Positions 19,224 through 29,734 of a DNA stretch of 42,536 nt are shown here, in pieces. Numbering within the stretch: position 1 is the stretch's first letter; every line of letters starts with the position of its first letter. The stretch spans positions 1-42,536 of the forward strand of contig LUPB01000007.1 in NCBI GenBank assembly GCA_001627235.1, given 5' to 3'. Below the pieces are notes generated by a model. It saw nothing but the letters and a program-made list of their open reading frames with translations. It was not told the origin of the DNA and searched no databases. The stretch comes from Nitrosopelagicus sp. REDSEA-S31_B2. GTDB taxonomy: Archaea > Thermoproteota > Nitrososphaeria > Nitrososphaerales > Nitrosopumilaceae. The translations under genes were made by a program, and so were the position numbers.

Positions 19224-20297
19224 CTATTCTAAATCAGCAGATTCAGAATCTAGTGGTTCTGCGCTTACATCAGGAGTTTCTGGAACTTCTTCTTTAGGCT
19301 CAGACTTTTTTGTAGTCTTCTTTTTCTTCGTTTCAGAGTCTGGGTCGATTACACCGGCTTCACCAAGTGCAAATATAACATCCATCTCAGGATGATGAGG
19401 ACTATCAACCATTCTTGCAATTCTCTTTTTACCTGATTTTTTCAAGTAAACACGATATGTACTTGTGTGTGCAACTACGTTTCCACCAACAGGTTTTGTT
19501 GGGTCACCAAAGAATTGGTCAGGAGAAGACATGACCTGGTTTGTTGCAATTGCAGCAATATTGTACGTTTCAGCTAGTCTTACTAACAAATGAACAAATT
19601 TGTTCAATTTTTGCTGACGTGTTGCAAGAGTACCTCTTCCAAGGTATTCGGATCTAAATAGACCGACTGCAGAGTCTGCTACGACTAATTTGATATTATG
19701 TTCTTTGATTAGAGTACTGGCTTCTTCAAGAATAAGTATTTGATGAGAGCTGTTATAGGCTCTTGCAACAACAATGTTGTCAAGTACTTTCTCAGGATCC
19801 ATTCCATTTGCTTGTGCAATTGAAACAATTCTTTCAGGTCTGAATGTATTTTCACTATCAATGTATAATACACCGCCTTCAAGACCACCTTCTTCTTTGG
19901 ATTTTTGAACCTGTACACACATTGTGTGACAGAATTGTGTTTTACCACATCCAAATTCTCCATAAATTTCAGTTAATGCTTGAGTTTCGATACCACCAGC
20001 AAATAGTGTATCTAGAGCCTCAGTTGCAGTGGTAATCTTACCAATGGACTGTCTCTTTTTGTATAACTCGTTTGCGCTAACAAAATCCTTCTGAATTAAT
20101 CCACCTTCAACTAAACCTTCTCTTGCTTTTTCAACAAGTTTTCCTGCAGTATCAATATCCATACTTGTTAGTTCGGCTATTTCTACAGGACCACGTACTA
20201 CCAGATCCATGATATTATGAATTCCAGCATCGTTGAGTTTTCTAGTTGTTACAGGACCAACTCCGGCCAGACTTTCTAAGGTTATCTCTTCAGTCAT
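19224..20297 (-). CDS. radA: DNA repair and recombination protein RadA
   Basis: LAGVGPVTTRKLNDAGI HhH; GEFGCGKTQFCHTMCVQVQ Walker A; ATNQVMSSPDQFFGDPTKPVGGNVVAHTSTYR. Confidence 0.97.
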   Translation of the reverse strand: MTEEITLESLAGVGPVTTRKLNDAGIHNIMDLVVRGPVEIAELTSMDIDTAGKLVEKAREGLVEGGLIQKDFVSANELYKKRQSIGKITTATEALDTLFAGGIETQALTEIYGEFGCGKTQFCHTMCVQVQKSKEEGGLEGGVLYIDSENTFRPERIVSIAQANGMDPEKVLDNIVVARAYNSSHQILILEEASTLIKEHNIKLVVADSAVGLFRSEYLGRGTLATRQQKLNKFVHLLVRLAETYNIAAIATNQVMSSPDQFFGDPTKPVGGNVVAHTSTYRVYLKKSGKKRIARMVDSPHHPEMDVIFALGEAGVIDPDSETKKKKTTKKSEPKEEVPETPDVSAEPLDSESADLE

Positions 20298-20302
20298 ACT
20301 TT

Positions 20303-20323
20303 AAAGTACGGTACCAGTACTTT
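20303..20323. promoter_or_regulatory. Inverted repeat at the radA promoter (AAAGTAC-GGTACCA-GTACTTT)
   Basis: Perfect 7-bp arms (8 with the flanking T/A pair) overlapping the TATA-like box and expected start site. Confidence 0.5.
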
Positions 20324-20373
20324 ATAACCATTGTGTTTGAGAAATTTTAGATTGAATATCAATAAAATGAATC

Positions 20374-20577
20374 CTAGTTGCGTCGTCTTCTTTTTGCACT
20401 AGCTTTGTTTTGACCAGGCATTTTTCCACCATGGCCTAGAGTAGCCAAAACAAATCTTTTTCTAAAGTTACTTTTATTTCGCAGTTTGGAATTAGTACCT
20501 ACGATCTTTCTTCCCTCTACTTTAGGAGTTTGACCTCTAACTTTGCCTGCTTTTGTAAGCGAACCGTGTGTTGCCAT
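20374..20577 (-). CDS. rps30e: 30S ribosomal protein S30e
   Basis: HGSLTKAGKVRGQTPKV...LRNKSNFRKRFV. Confidence 0.92.
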   Translation of the reverse strand: MATHGSLTKAGKVRGQTPKVEGRKIVGTNSKLRNKSNFRKRFVLATLGHGGKMPGQNKASAKRRRRN

Positions 20578-20616
20578 GATATTACGCTAGAAATTAGGAA
20601 TTTATGTATTTGGAAA

Positions 20617-22353
20617 CTACCAATATTCAGCCTTAATTTTCTCAATTACACGTTCGTGTTCGCGGCCTTTTCTTCTGGCATATCGTTCCATAGCGCCTAA
20701 TGGCACACCACCCAATGAACGTGCAATTCCATTAAAGGCCATTGCCTTTATCTTTCCTGCACTACCATGTTTTCCAGTCTTAGTCATGAATTTTTGAATT
20801 CCATACTTGAAATTATGTTGCCAAGTTTTGTACATGACACCTAATTGCGTTGGATCATTATCCTGGCCCATATCATAAAATTCTGATTTCTCTAAAAGAC
20901 CAATTGGAACAAAAGTCAAAGGAGTTGCAGTAAACATTGCTTCAGGCTGTTCTCTTTCTAATTCACTAATTAATCGAATAGTTTCCCATCCATCTTCAGG
21001 TTGTTCATCATTATCCAGTCCCATAATAAGAGTAAATGCAGGAATCCAGTAATTCTCATTAAGAGTTTTGACACCTTCTTTTACTACCCAGTGCCATTCA
21101 TCAGGACTGTATGGTGCTAATTTTCTATCAGCATATTTTTCAATTAATCTTGTACTACCAGTTTCAAATCCACATTGAATTCCGGTAAGATTATCAGGGC
21201 CAGCATTGATTATTTTAGAAAGACTTGGAACTAATTTTTCATCAGCAATTGCACCAGAAAGAGTTCCGTGTGTTGGGTTTGTATGTTTGATACCAGTCGA
21301 CATTACTGCTTTAAACAAATCTTCTAATGCATCACGATTTGGTTCCATATTTTTTGCAGTTTTGATATCCATTCCATAAACAAAAATATCATCACTGTGA
21401 AGCCATGCTCTATCTAGTCCTGTTTTTTTAATATTGACCTCAATTTCTTTTTTAACTTTTTCTGGTGGATAATATCTTAAAGAACGGAGAGTTACATCGC
21501 AAAACTTACAGCCACGTCCACAACCACGCATTACCTCAACCATTCCGTGCATGCTTGGTTCGACAATTTCAGGAATTTCATCTAGTTCGGGCCTATCCCA
21601 GAAGTTGACAAATCGTCCATGCATTGTTTTATCACCACGTTTGAATTCTTTGATATCAACTTTGAAGTCTTTTCTTTTTCTAAATGGGTCCATGTTTTCA
21701 AATTGACCGTCAATCAAATAATTAAAGAAACGACCAGCATGACCGTCAATTTCAGGAGCAATTCCGCCCATCTCTCCTTCTAAAATTGCATACAAACCAT
21801 ATTCTTCAATTTTTTCTGGAGCATAGTTGTATTGCCAGGTACCTGATGCGCCTGCAATAACTTTTGCATTACTGCCATTCTTTTTCTTGGCTGCATTGAT
21901 TCGTCTATGTAATTCTGCATTATAGTATTCATCATAAGAAGTCTGTTTTCGACCAAACGTGAAAGTCATTGTTACAGGACCCATTCCAAGTGGGTCCATT
22001 TCATATGTTCCAACTACTTCAGTTTCTGGACCAATAAATTTTTCAATATGATTTGGGTGTGCAATTACTACATCACTTCTTGCAAATCCATCTCTAAGTA
22101 GTCCCGCCTCAACTTTTCGTAATCCATATGGAGCAAATTTTGCAACTCCGTTAATGTCAGGAGACCAATTACATATGAAATCAAATAAGACTTTTGGAGT
22201 AACTTGATTTTTTAATATTTTATACCAAAAGCTGTTTTTATCACGATTAGGATCAATTGCAGGTGCACATCCAAAGAAAGTTGCTAGAGAAATTCCCCTA
22301 TAAGGTGACATCAAAGTTCTGTCAGCAGTGAGAACTATTTTTGGAGTTGCCAT
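20617..22353 (-). CDS. Radical SAM protein, B12-binding-like N-terminal region
   Basis: RGCGRGCKFCDV (CxxxCxxC); large N-terminal domain. Confidence 0.85.
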   Translation of the reverse strand: MATPKIVLTADRTLMSPYRGISLATFFGCAPAIDPNRDKNSFWYKILKNQVTPKVLFDFICNWSPDINGVAKFAPYGLRKVEAGLLRDGFARSDVVIAHPNHIEKFIGPETEVVGTYEMDPLGMGPVTMTFTFGRKQTSYDEYYNAELHRRINAAKKKNGSNAKVIAGASGTWQYNYAPEKIEEYGLYAILEGEMGGIAPEIDGHAGRFFNYLIDGQFENMDPFRKRKDFKVDIKEFKRGDKTMHGRFVNFWDRPELDEIPEIVEPSMHGMVEVMRGCGRGCKFCDVTLRSLRYYPPEKVKKEIEVNIKKTGLDRAWLHSDDIFVYGMDIKTAKNMEPNRDALEDLFKAVMSTGIKHTNPTHGTLSGAIADEKLVPSLSKIINAGPDNLTGIQCGFETGSTRLIEKYADRKLAPYSPDEWHWVVKEGVKTLNENYWIPAFTLIMGLDNDEQPEDGWETIRLISELEREQPEAMFTATPLTFVPIGLLEKSEFYDMGQDNDPTQLGVMYKTWQHNFKYGIQKFMTKTGKHGSAGKIKAMAFNGIARSLGGVPLGAMERYARRKGREHERVIEKIKAEYW

Positions 22354-22409
22354 TTGTACCTACACGGCTTGAAAAATCATTTATTTTAAACCTTGCTGGA
22401 ATTCTAGGT

Positions 22410-23237
22410 TCAGATTTCTTCCAATATGCCAGATTTGGTTCTATGTAAGTGGCCAAATTCAGATTTTTGTGATAAATGTTTGCCGTCAAAGACAGTTCCA
22501 TCTCTACAAGCAAGATCATCATTTACACAACAGCTTCCACATATTCCAACACCACATTTCATCATTCTTTCCAGACTTGCTTGAACAAATATTCCCTTTT
22601 TGTTAGCCATTTGTACAGTTTTGTACATCATCAATTCAGGACCACATGTGTATATTGCATCGTATGTATTTTCTTCTAATAGTTTTTCCAAGATATCAGT
22701 GACGTATCCTTTTTCACCATAACTGCCATCTTCAGTAACAGGGATAATCGCATGATCATTTTTTTCTAATAATTTTTTTGCAGTTGTTTCAAAAAAGACT
22801 TCATTTTTTGTTTGTGAGCCCATTAAGACAGTTATGTGATTTGACGGATTTGAGAATTTTATGAGTCGCATTAATGGAACCAAGCCTGTTCCACCGCCAA
22901 TCAATAAAATTTTTCCATCTTTGATGTCAAAGGAATTTCCATATGGACCTCTAACGCCAATTTGTTGACCCTCTGATAAATTATACAATGCAGTAGAAGA
23001 TTCTCCACGTTTTCTTACAGTTAATGCCGCTTGATCAGGAGTTTCAGAAACCATAACACTCATTGGTAATTCATTTACACCAGGAATCCAAACCATTGCA
23101 AATTGTCCAGGAGAAACATTGGCAAGTACAGAGTCATTGAAGTATAATGTTCTTACCGTGGGAGTTTCATCTACAATTTTTTCAATTACACAAATGTGTG
23201 GATGATTATTGTCTCTTTGCTCTTCCAACCATTTCAC
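22410..23237 (-). CDS. pyrK: Dihydroorotate dehydrogenase electron transfer subunit
   Basis: FAD/NAD-binding reductase fold; C-terminal CGVGICGSCCVNDDLACRDGTVF 2Fe-2S cluster; overlaps pyrD. Confidence 0.93.
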   Translation of the reverse strand: MKWLEEQRDNNHPHICVIEKIVDETPTVRTLYFNDSVLANVSPGQFAMVWIPGVNELPMSVMVSETPDQAALTVRKRGESSTALYNLSEGQQIGVRGPYGNSFDIKDGKILLIGGGTGLVPLMRLIKFSNPSNHITVLMGSQTKNEVFFETTAKKLLEKNDHAIIPVTEDGSYGEKGYVTDILEKLLEENTYDAIYTCGPELMMYKTVQMANKKGIFVQASLERMMKCGVGICGSCCVNDDLACRDGTVFDGKHLSQKSEFGHLHRTKSGILEEI

Positions 23238-24117
23238 CTATTGTTTTGTAGTTTTTCTTTTCCATATAATTTTGAATTCCAGAATTAATTTCTCCAAAAG
23301 TTTCAACCCAATGATCACCCATGACACTACCAAATTGAACTGCAGAGGAACCTGCCAAGATGAATTCAACAGCATCTTCCCAATTAGAGATTCCACCACA
23401 TCCCATTATAGGAATATCAAATTTTGAAGATATTTCATATACGCATCTTAATGCAATGGGTTTAATCGGAGTACCAGATAATCCGCCAATTTTATTACTT
23501 AAGATTGGCATTTGTGTTTCAACATCAATTGCCATTGCTCTAACGGTATTAATTGCAGTAATAGCATCAACACCACCAGATACTGCTGCATCTACAGTAT
23601 CGAGATAATTAGATTTTCCAAGTCCTACTTTGGCAAGAATTGGAACATTTGTAATAGATTTGATTTTTTTAATAATTTTTGATACCAATTCGGTATCATC
23701 TCCAACCTCCAATCCTACTTTGGCAACATGTGGACATGATAAATTTAGTTCATATGCAGTAACATTACAATTTTCAAATTTTTTGATCATATATTCAAAA
23801 TCATCTTCTACAGAACCAACTAGACTTACAATGATTGGGACATTCTTGTTTGGTTCAATCATTTTTGCAAAAGTTTCAGCACCGGGATTTGAAAGTCCAA
23901 CAGCATTAATCCAACCACCACCCTTTACACTAAAGATGGTCGGGTTTGGATAGCCCTCCCACGGTTCCTTACTAAGTGATTTTGTAACAACGGCACCAGC
24001 GCCAGCATTATGCAAACGTTTGAAGACATCAAGAGAAATTCCAAGAATTCCAGAGGCTAAGACTGTTGGGCGTTCTAATTTTAGTGAACCAAGAGTAGTT
24101 TCCAGACTGGAGTCCAT
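23206..24117 (-). CDS. pyrD: Dihydroorotate dehydrogenase
   Basis: NPTIFSVKGGGWINAVGLSNPG, ELNLSCPHVAK, GLSGTPIKPIALRCVYEI, GCGGISNWEDAVEFILAGSSAVQ. Confidence 0.96.
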   Translation of the reverse strand: MDSSLETTLGSLKLERPTVLASGILGISLDVFKRLHNAGAGAVVTKSLSKEPWEGYPNPTIFSVKGGGWINAVGLSNPGAETFAKMIEPNKNVPIIVSLVGSVEDDFEYMIKKFENCNVTAYELNLSCPHVAKVGLEVGDDTELVSKIIKKIKSITNVPILAKVGLGKSNYLDTVDAAVSGGVDAITAINTVRAMAIDVETQMPILSNKIGGLSGTPIKPIALRCVYEISSKFDIPIMGCGGISNWEDAVEFILAGSSAVQFGSVMGDHWVETFGEINSGIQNYMEKKNYKTIGEMVGRAKRQ

Positions 24118-24201
24118 CTGAAGAAGATTATTGGAAATGGCTTATAACAGTTGATTTGAGATATGTAGATTTTTTAATGAGGATTTGATTGGTATGATAT
24201 T

Positions 24202-25437
24202 ATGTTATCAGTCATACTTACTGAATTAGGAATTGCTGTCTTTGAAGAAGAAAAATGTATCAAAACATTTCCATTTTCAGAACCAGCAGAAGATTACGTA
24301 TTTGTAAAGAAAGGTAAATCCAGACTAAGTGAATTGACTAGATTCCTGCAAGAAAAAGACATCGATGTTCTTGTAAATGATTTAGGATTACAGGATCATC
24401 TCAAGAAAAAATCTATAGAATCACAATTAATGAACGAAGTCAAATTAGAAGATATTCAATTAACTAAACCACAGATTTTAGTTGATGCAGGTTTAGCAGA
24501 AAGTCATGATGATGCAATTCAGAAATTAAGAGAATTTGCAATTAATTTATCATCATCAAAAGTAACAGAAGTTTCATCTAGTCCAGATCTACATATTGTT
24601 CAAAGTATCAATACACTGGATGATACTGATAAAATAATCAATGGAATGAGTTCAAGATTAAGAGAATGGTATGGATTACATTTTCCTGAACTAGACAATA
24701 TTATAGATAGTATTAACGGATATGCACAAATTGTTGTTGCAGGGAAAAGAGAGAATATTACAGATGACGTATTTGTGAATGCAGGATTTCCAGACTCGAA
24801 GGTACAAATGCTATCGCTTGTAAAAGAGAAGAGTAGAGGAGGAGATATTACAGAAAAAAATCTTCAGATTGTACAAAATCTTGCTAAGAATATTTTAGAA
24901 TTATTTGATTTAAGAAATGAATTAGAAAAACAAGTGGATGAACAAATGAGCGATATTGCTCCAAACCTTTCTGCAGTTTTAGGTACAACAGTTGGTGCAA
25001 GAATTTTGGCAAAAGCAGGAAGTTTGCAAAAAATGGCAACAATGCCTGCAAGTACAATTCAAGTTTTAGGAGCAGAAAAAGCATTATTCCGTGCACTAAA
25101 GACAGGTTCTAATCCACCAAAACATGGATTACTTTTCCAACATGCAGTTGTCCATGCAGCCCCAAGATGGCAGAGAGGAAAAATTGCAAGAGCCATAGCA
25201 GCAAAAGCGGCAATAGCTTCAAGAGTAGATGTTCATGGAGGTGGATTAAACAGCACATTACTAGACAAATTAAATATCAGAGTCAAGGAAATCGAAGAAA
25301 AATATTCTAAACCAGTGAAAAAACCTCAACCACAAGGACAACAAAGAGGAAATTTCCATAAGAGCAAAGAATCTAAGCAAAAGAGAAGAGCTGATAGATT
25401 CAAGAACAGAAAGCGAAAGAATTTTGGAAGAAGATAG
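24202..25437 (+). CDS. Nop5/Nop56/Nop58 family C/D box RNP protein
   Basis: MSDIAPNLSAVLGTTVGARILAKAGSL...PASTIQVLGAEKALFRALKTGSNPPKHGLLFQHAVV. Confidence 0.96.
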   Translation: MLSVILTELGIAVFEEEKCIKTFPFSEPAEDYVFVKKGKSRLSELTRFLQEKDIDVLVNDLGLQDHLKKKSIESQLMNEVKLEDIQLTKPQILVDAGLAESHDDAIQKLREFAINLSSSKVTEVSSSPDLHIVQSINTLDDTDKIINGMSSRLREWYGLHFPELDNIIDSINGYAQIVVAGKRENITDDVFVNAGFPDSKVQMLSLVKEKSRGGDITEKNLQIVQNLAKNILELFDLRNELEKQVDEQMSDIAPNLSAVLGTTVGARILAKAGSLQKMATMPASTIQVLGAEKALFRALKTGSNPPKHGLLFQHAVVHAAPRWQRGKIARAIAAKAAIASRVDVHGGGLNSTLLDKLNIRVKEIEEKYSKPVKKPQPQGQQRGNFHKSKESKQKRRADRFKNRKRKNFGRR

Positions 25438-26095
25438 AAACTATTTTTGGTTTGAACTAGATGGAGAGAAAAAGCTCTTTACTGAAAACCTTTCTCCAGG
25501 AAAACAGGTTTACAAAGAAAAATTACTCAATAAAAAAGGCATAGAATATAGAAATTGGGAACCATTTAGAAGTAAATTGGCGGCATGCATAATGAATGGA
25601 TTAGAAGAATTTCCATTCAGAGAAAAATCAAGTGTTTTGTATTTAGGAGTGTCTACAGGAACAACAATTAGCCATATTTCAGACATAGTAGGTCCAAAAG
25701 GAATGATTTTTGGAGTTGAGCATTCAAGTAGAGTTGCAAGAGATTTTCTTGACAGAGTTGCAGTTTACAGAAAAAATATTGTGCCAATAATTCAAGATGC
25801 AAAGAAACCCGATGAGTATTTTTCAGTGTTCAGTAAAGTCGATGTAGTTTATGTAGATATTGCACAACCCGATCAAACAAAAATTGCTATTGCAAATTGT
25901 AAAATGTATCTTAAAAAAAAAGGGATCTTGTTTTTAGTAATTAAAACAAGAAGTATAGATGTAACAAAAGAACCGAACAGAATAATTGATGAAGAGATAC
26001 AAAAACTACAAACTAATTTTGAGATTCTTCAAAGAATTGATTTAAAACCATTTGATAAAGATCATGCAATGATCATTGCAAGATCAATTGACTGA
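25424..26095 (+). CDS. flpA: Fibrillarin-like rRNA/tRNA 2'-O-methyltransferase
   Basis: YLGVSTGTTISHISDIVGPKGMIFGVEHSSRVARDFLD; overlaps nop5. Confidence 0.95.
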   Translation: MEEDRNYFWFELDGEKKLFTENLSPGKQVYKEKLLNKKGIEYRNWEPFRSKLAACIMNGLEEFPFREKSSVLYLGVSTGTTISHISDIVGPKGMIFGVEHSSRVARDFLDRVAVYRKNIVPIIQDAKKPDEYFSVFSKVDVVYVDIAQPDQTKIAIANCKMYLKKKGILFLVIKTRSIDVTKEPNRIIDEEIQKLQTNFEILQRIDLKPFDKDHAMIIARSID

Positions 26096-26707
26096 ACCAA
26101 TTATTTTTTGTACAGGTTTCCAACTTTTACGTATTGATGATGGAAGTGGTTTTTTTGAAGAAACAATTTTTTTAACATAGTTAACACTTTTTTTATCTGA
26201 AGGATATCCACTTCCAAGATTTGAAATCTTGTTTAGGCGATTTATAGAACGATCTCGTGACACTTTGGCTATAATTGAAGCAGCTGAAACTACAACAAAT
26301 CTGGAATCAGCATAATGATAGGATTTTACCTTTGATTTTCCAGATAAATCAGATATTTCACGACCAAATCTACTAGCATTTACATCGCATGAATCAACAT
26401 ATGATAATTGTGGTTTTAGATTTCTTATTACCTCAGCCATTTTTTTGGCTTCCAAATGATTCAGATTGTGTTCAAAAACGAATTTGTCAATAGTTTTTGG
26501 AGGAATTCGAACAACATGATAATCATCAACAATTTTTATGATTTCTTTGTAAAGTTGTTCACGTTTTTTTGGAGATAGTTTTTTTGAATCACGGACACCA
26601 AGTTTACGTAATTTACTGATATTTTTCTTATCGATACTAATTCCTGCTATAACCAGAGGTCCAATCATAGAACCTCTTCCTGCATCATCAACACCGCATA
26701 TTTTCAC
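26084..26707 (-). CDS. rnhB: Ribonuclease HII
   Basis: CGVDDAGRGSMIGPLVIAG; AASIIAKVSRDR; GSGYPSDK. Confidence 0.95.
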   Translation of the reverse strand: MKICGVDDAGRGSMIGPLVIAGISIDKKNISKLRKLGVRDSKKLSPKKREQLYKEIIKIVDDYHVVRIPPKTIDKFVFEHNLNHLEAKKMAEVIRNLKPQLSYVDSCDVNASRFGREISDLSGKSKVKSYHYADSRFVVVSAASIIAKVSRDRSINRLNKISNLGSGYPSDKKSVNYVKKIVSSKKPLPSSIRKSWKPVQKIIGSVN

Positions 26708-26767
26708 AAATTTTGACTTGTATACACGTATTAGAATATAGGGGATTTACTTTCATAGACGACAAGA

Positions 26768-27907
26768 ATGAATGAAGAGATTACAGAGATAATGGAAGGT
26801 AGTACAAAGTTGTTAGTTCCAAAAGGTTCTATGACAGAAAGAGTTCCTCCAAAAGAACCGGCATTTTTCAATCCAAGAGCAAGTTTGAGTAGGGATCTAT
26901 CAATAATTGCATGTTCAGCGTTTTGGAAAAGTTTTGAGTTTCCAAAAATTTTCTTTGATGGACTATCAGGATTAGGAGCAAGAGGACTCAGAGTTGCAAA
27001 TGAAGTGAAAGATGTTGAGAAGGTAATCATAAATGATGTGAATGCAGATGCGCTTGAAATTGCATCAGAATCAGCAAAAATAAACAATTTAGAAAATTTT
27101 GAAATTTCCGAAGATGAGACATGTAGATTTCTTAGTTCACATTCCAAAAAGAATTCAAGAGCATCAATTGTAGATATAGATCCATTTGGTTCACCATCCA
27201 GATACATTGATTGTGCAATTAGAGCTACAATGCATGGAGGTATGTTAGCATTAACTGCAACAGATTTGCAAGTATTACACGGATTATTCAATAAAGCTGC
27301 AAAGAGAAGATATTATGGAACTCCAATAAAGACCGAGTTTAGTAATGAAATTGCTATTAGATTGATTATAGGATGCGTAAGTTTTGTTGCAGGTAGATTA
27401 GATATTTCATTTCAGCCATTGTTTGTTGATCATGATATGCATTATTACAGAACATATCTAAAAATTCTAAACACTCCAGACCAGGAAGAAAATATTGGAT
27501 ACATTATATTTTGTAGAAATTGTAAAGACCGCTATTCACATACTTCAAGACTAACAAAATGTCGAAAATGTAATCATGAAACAGAAATTGCAGGTCCACT
27601 ATGGATAGGAAAACTTTTTGAAAAAGAGTTTGTGAGTCAGATGAAAAATATTAGAAAAGAATTGACAGTGCATAAAAGATGTGAGAGAATTCTTGACAGA
27701 TCAGAGGAAGAAGCAGATATGCCAGCTACATATTATACATTAGATGAAATTGCATCAAAGATGAATTCTGCACCGTTAAAGCTAAGTGATGCGATTAGTA
27801 AAATAACATCAAGTGGATTCAAAGCATCTACAACATCATTGAACCCATCAGGATTTCGAACAGATTGTGAAATTGATGAAATAATTAAGATTTTTTCAGC
27901 TAAGTAG
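26768..27907 (+). CDS. trm1: tRNA (guanine-N2)-dimethyltransferase Trm1
   Basis: DGLSGLGARGLRVANEV, VDIDPFGSPSRYID, LTATDLQVLHG. Confidence 0.94.
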   Translation: MNEEITEIMEGSTKLLVPKGSMTERVPPKEPAFFNPRASLSRDLSIIACSAFWKSFEFPKIFFDGLSGLGARGLRVANEVKDVEKVIINDVNADALEIASESAKINNLENFEISEDETCRFLSSHSKKNSRASIVDIDPFGSPSRYIDCAIRATMHGGMLALTATDLQVLHGLFNKAAKRRYYGTPIKTEFSNEIAIRLIIGCVSFVAGRLDISFQPLFVDHDMHYYRTYLKILNTPDQEENIGYIIFCRNCKDRYSHTSRLTKCRKCNHETEIAGPLWIGKLFEKEFVSQMKNIRKELTVHKRCERILDRSEEEADMPATYYTLDEIASKMNSAPLKLSDAISKITSSGFKASTTSLNPSGFRTDCEIDEIIKIFSAK

Positions 27908-28334
27908 ATTCTGGTTGAGTGTTTTTTGATAGTCCATTTTTTATAATTTCAAGAGCCTCAGTGGTTCTTTCAGGTTTGGGCAATTGTATCATGAAAATTT
28001 TTTCTGGATGGTCAACAGAGGCAATTGCAAGCATAGTAGTCTCAGCAAGTGATTCAAAAAACTCAACATTGTCATTTGCATTAACTAGAATTTTTTCATT
28101 GATTCCACCATGAGAGAATGTTAAGAGCATTTCAACAAAAACATGGCCTAAACCATCTTGTAAGATATTCAAATTGGTATCCACAGACAGAGGTTTGCCA
28201 GATACCTTACTTAGCATGTCATCAAATTTTCGTCCTTCAAATCCAATACATGGAACTCGTTTACCTTCAAAATCTTCCACAGACAAATCCTTGTGAGATT
28301 TGTTTAGCAATTCATCTAGCTCATTGCTTGCCAA
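27900..28334 (-). CDS. Conserved hypothetical protein (144 aa)
   Basis: Intact ORF overlapping the antiporter gene by 14 bp. Confidence 0.65.
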   Translation of the reverse strand: MASNELDELLNKSHKDLSVEDFEGKRVPCIGFEGRKFDDMLSKVSGKPLSVDTNLNILQDGLGHVFVEMLLTFSHGGINEKILVNANDNVEFFESLAETTMLAIASVDHPEKIFMIQLPKPERTTEALEIIKNGLSKNTQPEST

Positions 28335-29658
28335 CGTCTTTCCTCGTTAGTTTTGGAACCACGTAGTCACTTGCTTTTACCAAAAATGGCGTGATAAATG
28401 CAGTTATGATAGAAATTATTCCTATCAAAGGGAACAAAAATGCGCTAACAACTCCAGCATCCACACCAACTTTGATTATAACAATAGAGAATTCCCCTCT
28501 TGGGGCACCAAGAGTGAATGCTGAACGAAGTGATTTTCCTCGCGGTTGACGCATTAGTATATTTCCCAACATATTTCCTCCAAACTTCATTCCCATTGCA
28601 ATTCCAATTAAAGCGAGAGCTATGAAAATATAATTTTCTAATTGACTTACATCCATCAATGCGCCAACAGATACAAAGAAGATTGCAACAAACATGTCTT
28701 TAATCGGACTGGATAATATTTTTGAAACTTCTGCAGATTTTGATTCAGCAACAAGGACACCTGCAAGAAATGCACCTATTGCCACAGATAGGCCTACAAC
28801 ATTAGCCAGTAAAGCGTAACCAAAGCATACACCTAAAACACTAAGTAATAGAATTTCTCGATTCTCAGCACTTGCAACTTTATCTATTAATTTTGGTACC
28901 GTGCGTATACCAACCGTAAATGTACCTACAATCAAAATAGTGGCAACTACTACTACTGTAACTGCACCCTCAATGGAAACAGTGCCTGCTAATGCAATTG
29001 ATTCCAATGATGCAATTAGAATTACGGCTATAACGTCCTCAACAATTAAGATTCCTAATACAAGAATGGAAGATTCTTTTTTGATTTTTCCCGCTTCTTC
29101 TAAAACTTTGACGATGATTGCAGTACTGCTAATTGATAATGCCGCAGCTAGGAACAAGGAATCCATGAATCCAATTCCAAGCATTCCACAAACATAGAAC
29201 ACAGCAATTAATGTTAAGAAGAGACCTAAACTTCCTACACCAATAGCTACTTTTCCAATAGAACGGATTTTTGCAAATGGAAATTCTATTCCTATTACAA
29301 ATAATAGTAAAATTACTCCAATTTCTGCAAAGACGTTTAGTGCAGCAATATCAGAGAGTATACCTATTGAAGCACCACCATGATCACCAGACCCAGTTTC
29401 AGGAAGGAATGATGTCCAGATTGGCGATAATGGTCCAATCAACATTCCTGCAAAAAGATATCCAATGATTAGCGGTTGTCGAATCTTAAAGAATGCTAGA
29501 GTAACTATTCCTGCAAGAATCATTATGACTGCCAAATCAGTAACAAAGTTGTCATGAGGCATCTGTAATGGATTAATTTTATCAAGTAAAGTCCAGATAC
29601 CTCCTTCTATGGCACTTTCACTTTCTCCAGTACCCAACTGAAGGAAAAAATTCTGCAT
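28321..29658 (-). CDS. Cation:proton antiporter (CPA2/KefB-like, no TrkA domain)
   Basis: RQPLIIGYLFAGMLIGP, LSISSTAIIVKVLEEAG, multi-TM. Confidence 0.92.
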   Translation of the reverse strand: MQNFFLQLGTGESESAIEGGIWTLLDKINPLQMPHDNFVTDLAVIMILAGIVTLAFFKIRQPLIIGYLFAGMLIGPLSPIWTSFLPETGSGDHGGASIGILSDIAALNVFAEIGVILLLFVIGIEFPFAKIRSIGKVAIGVGSLGLFLTLIAVFYVCGMLGIGFMDSLFLAAALSISSTAIIVKVLEEAGKIKKESSILVLGILIVEDVIAVILIASLESIALAGTVSIEGAVTVVVVATILIVGTFTVGIRTVPKLIDKVASAENREILLLSVLGVCFGYALLANVVGLSVAIGAFLAGVLVAESKSAEVSKILSSPIKDMFVAIFFVSVGALMDVSQLENYIFIALALIGIAMGMKFGGNMLGNILMRQPRGKSLRSAFTLGAPRGEFSIVIIKVGVDAGVVSAFLFPLIGIISIITAFITPFLVKASDYVVPKLTRKDVGKQ

Positions 29659-29734
29659 CTATACACTATGTACTAGTTTACTTAAAACAATTTTCTGGAT
29701 ACGGCTTTATTTTAACAAAATTTTCACTATAATA

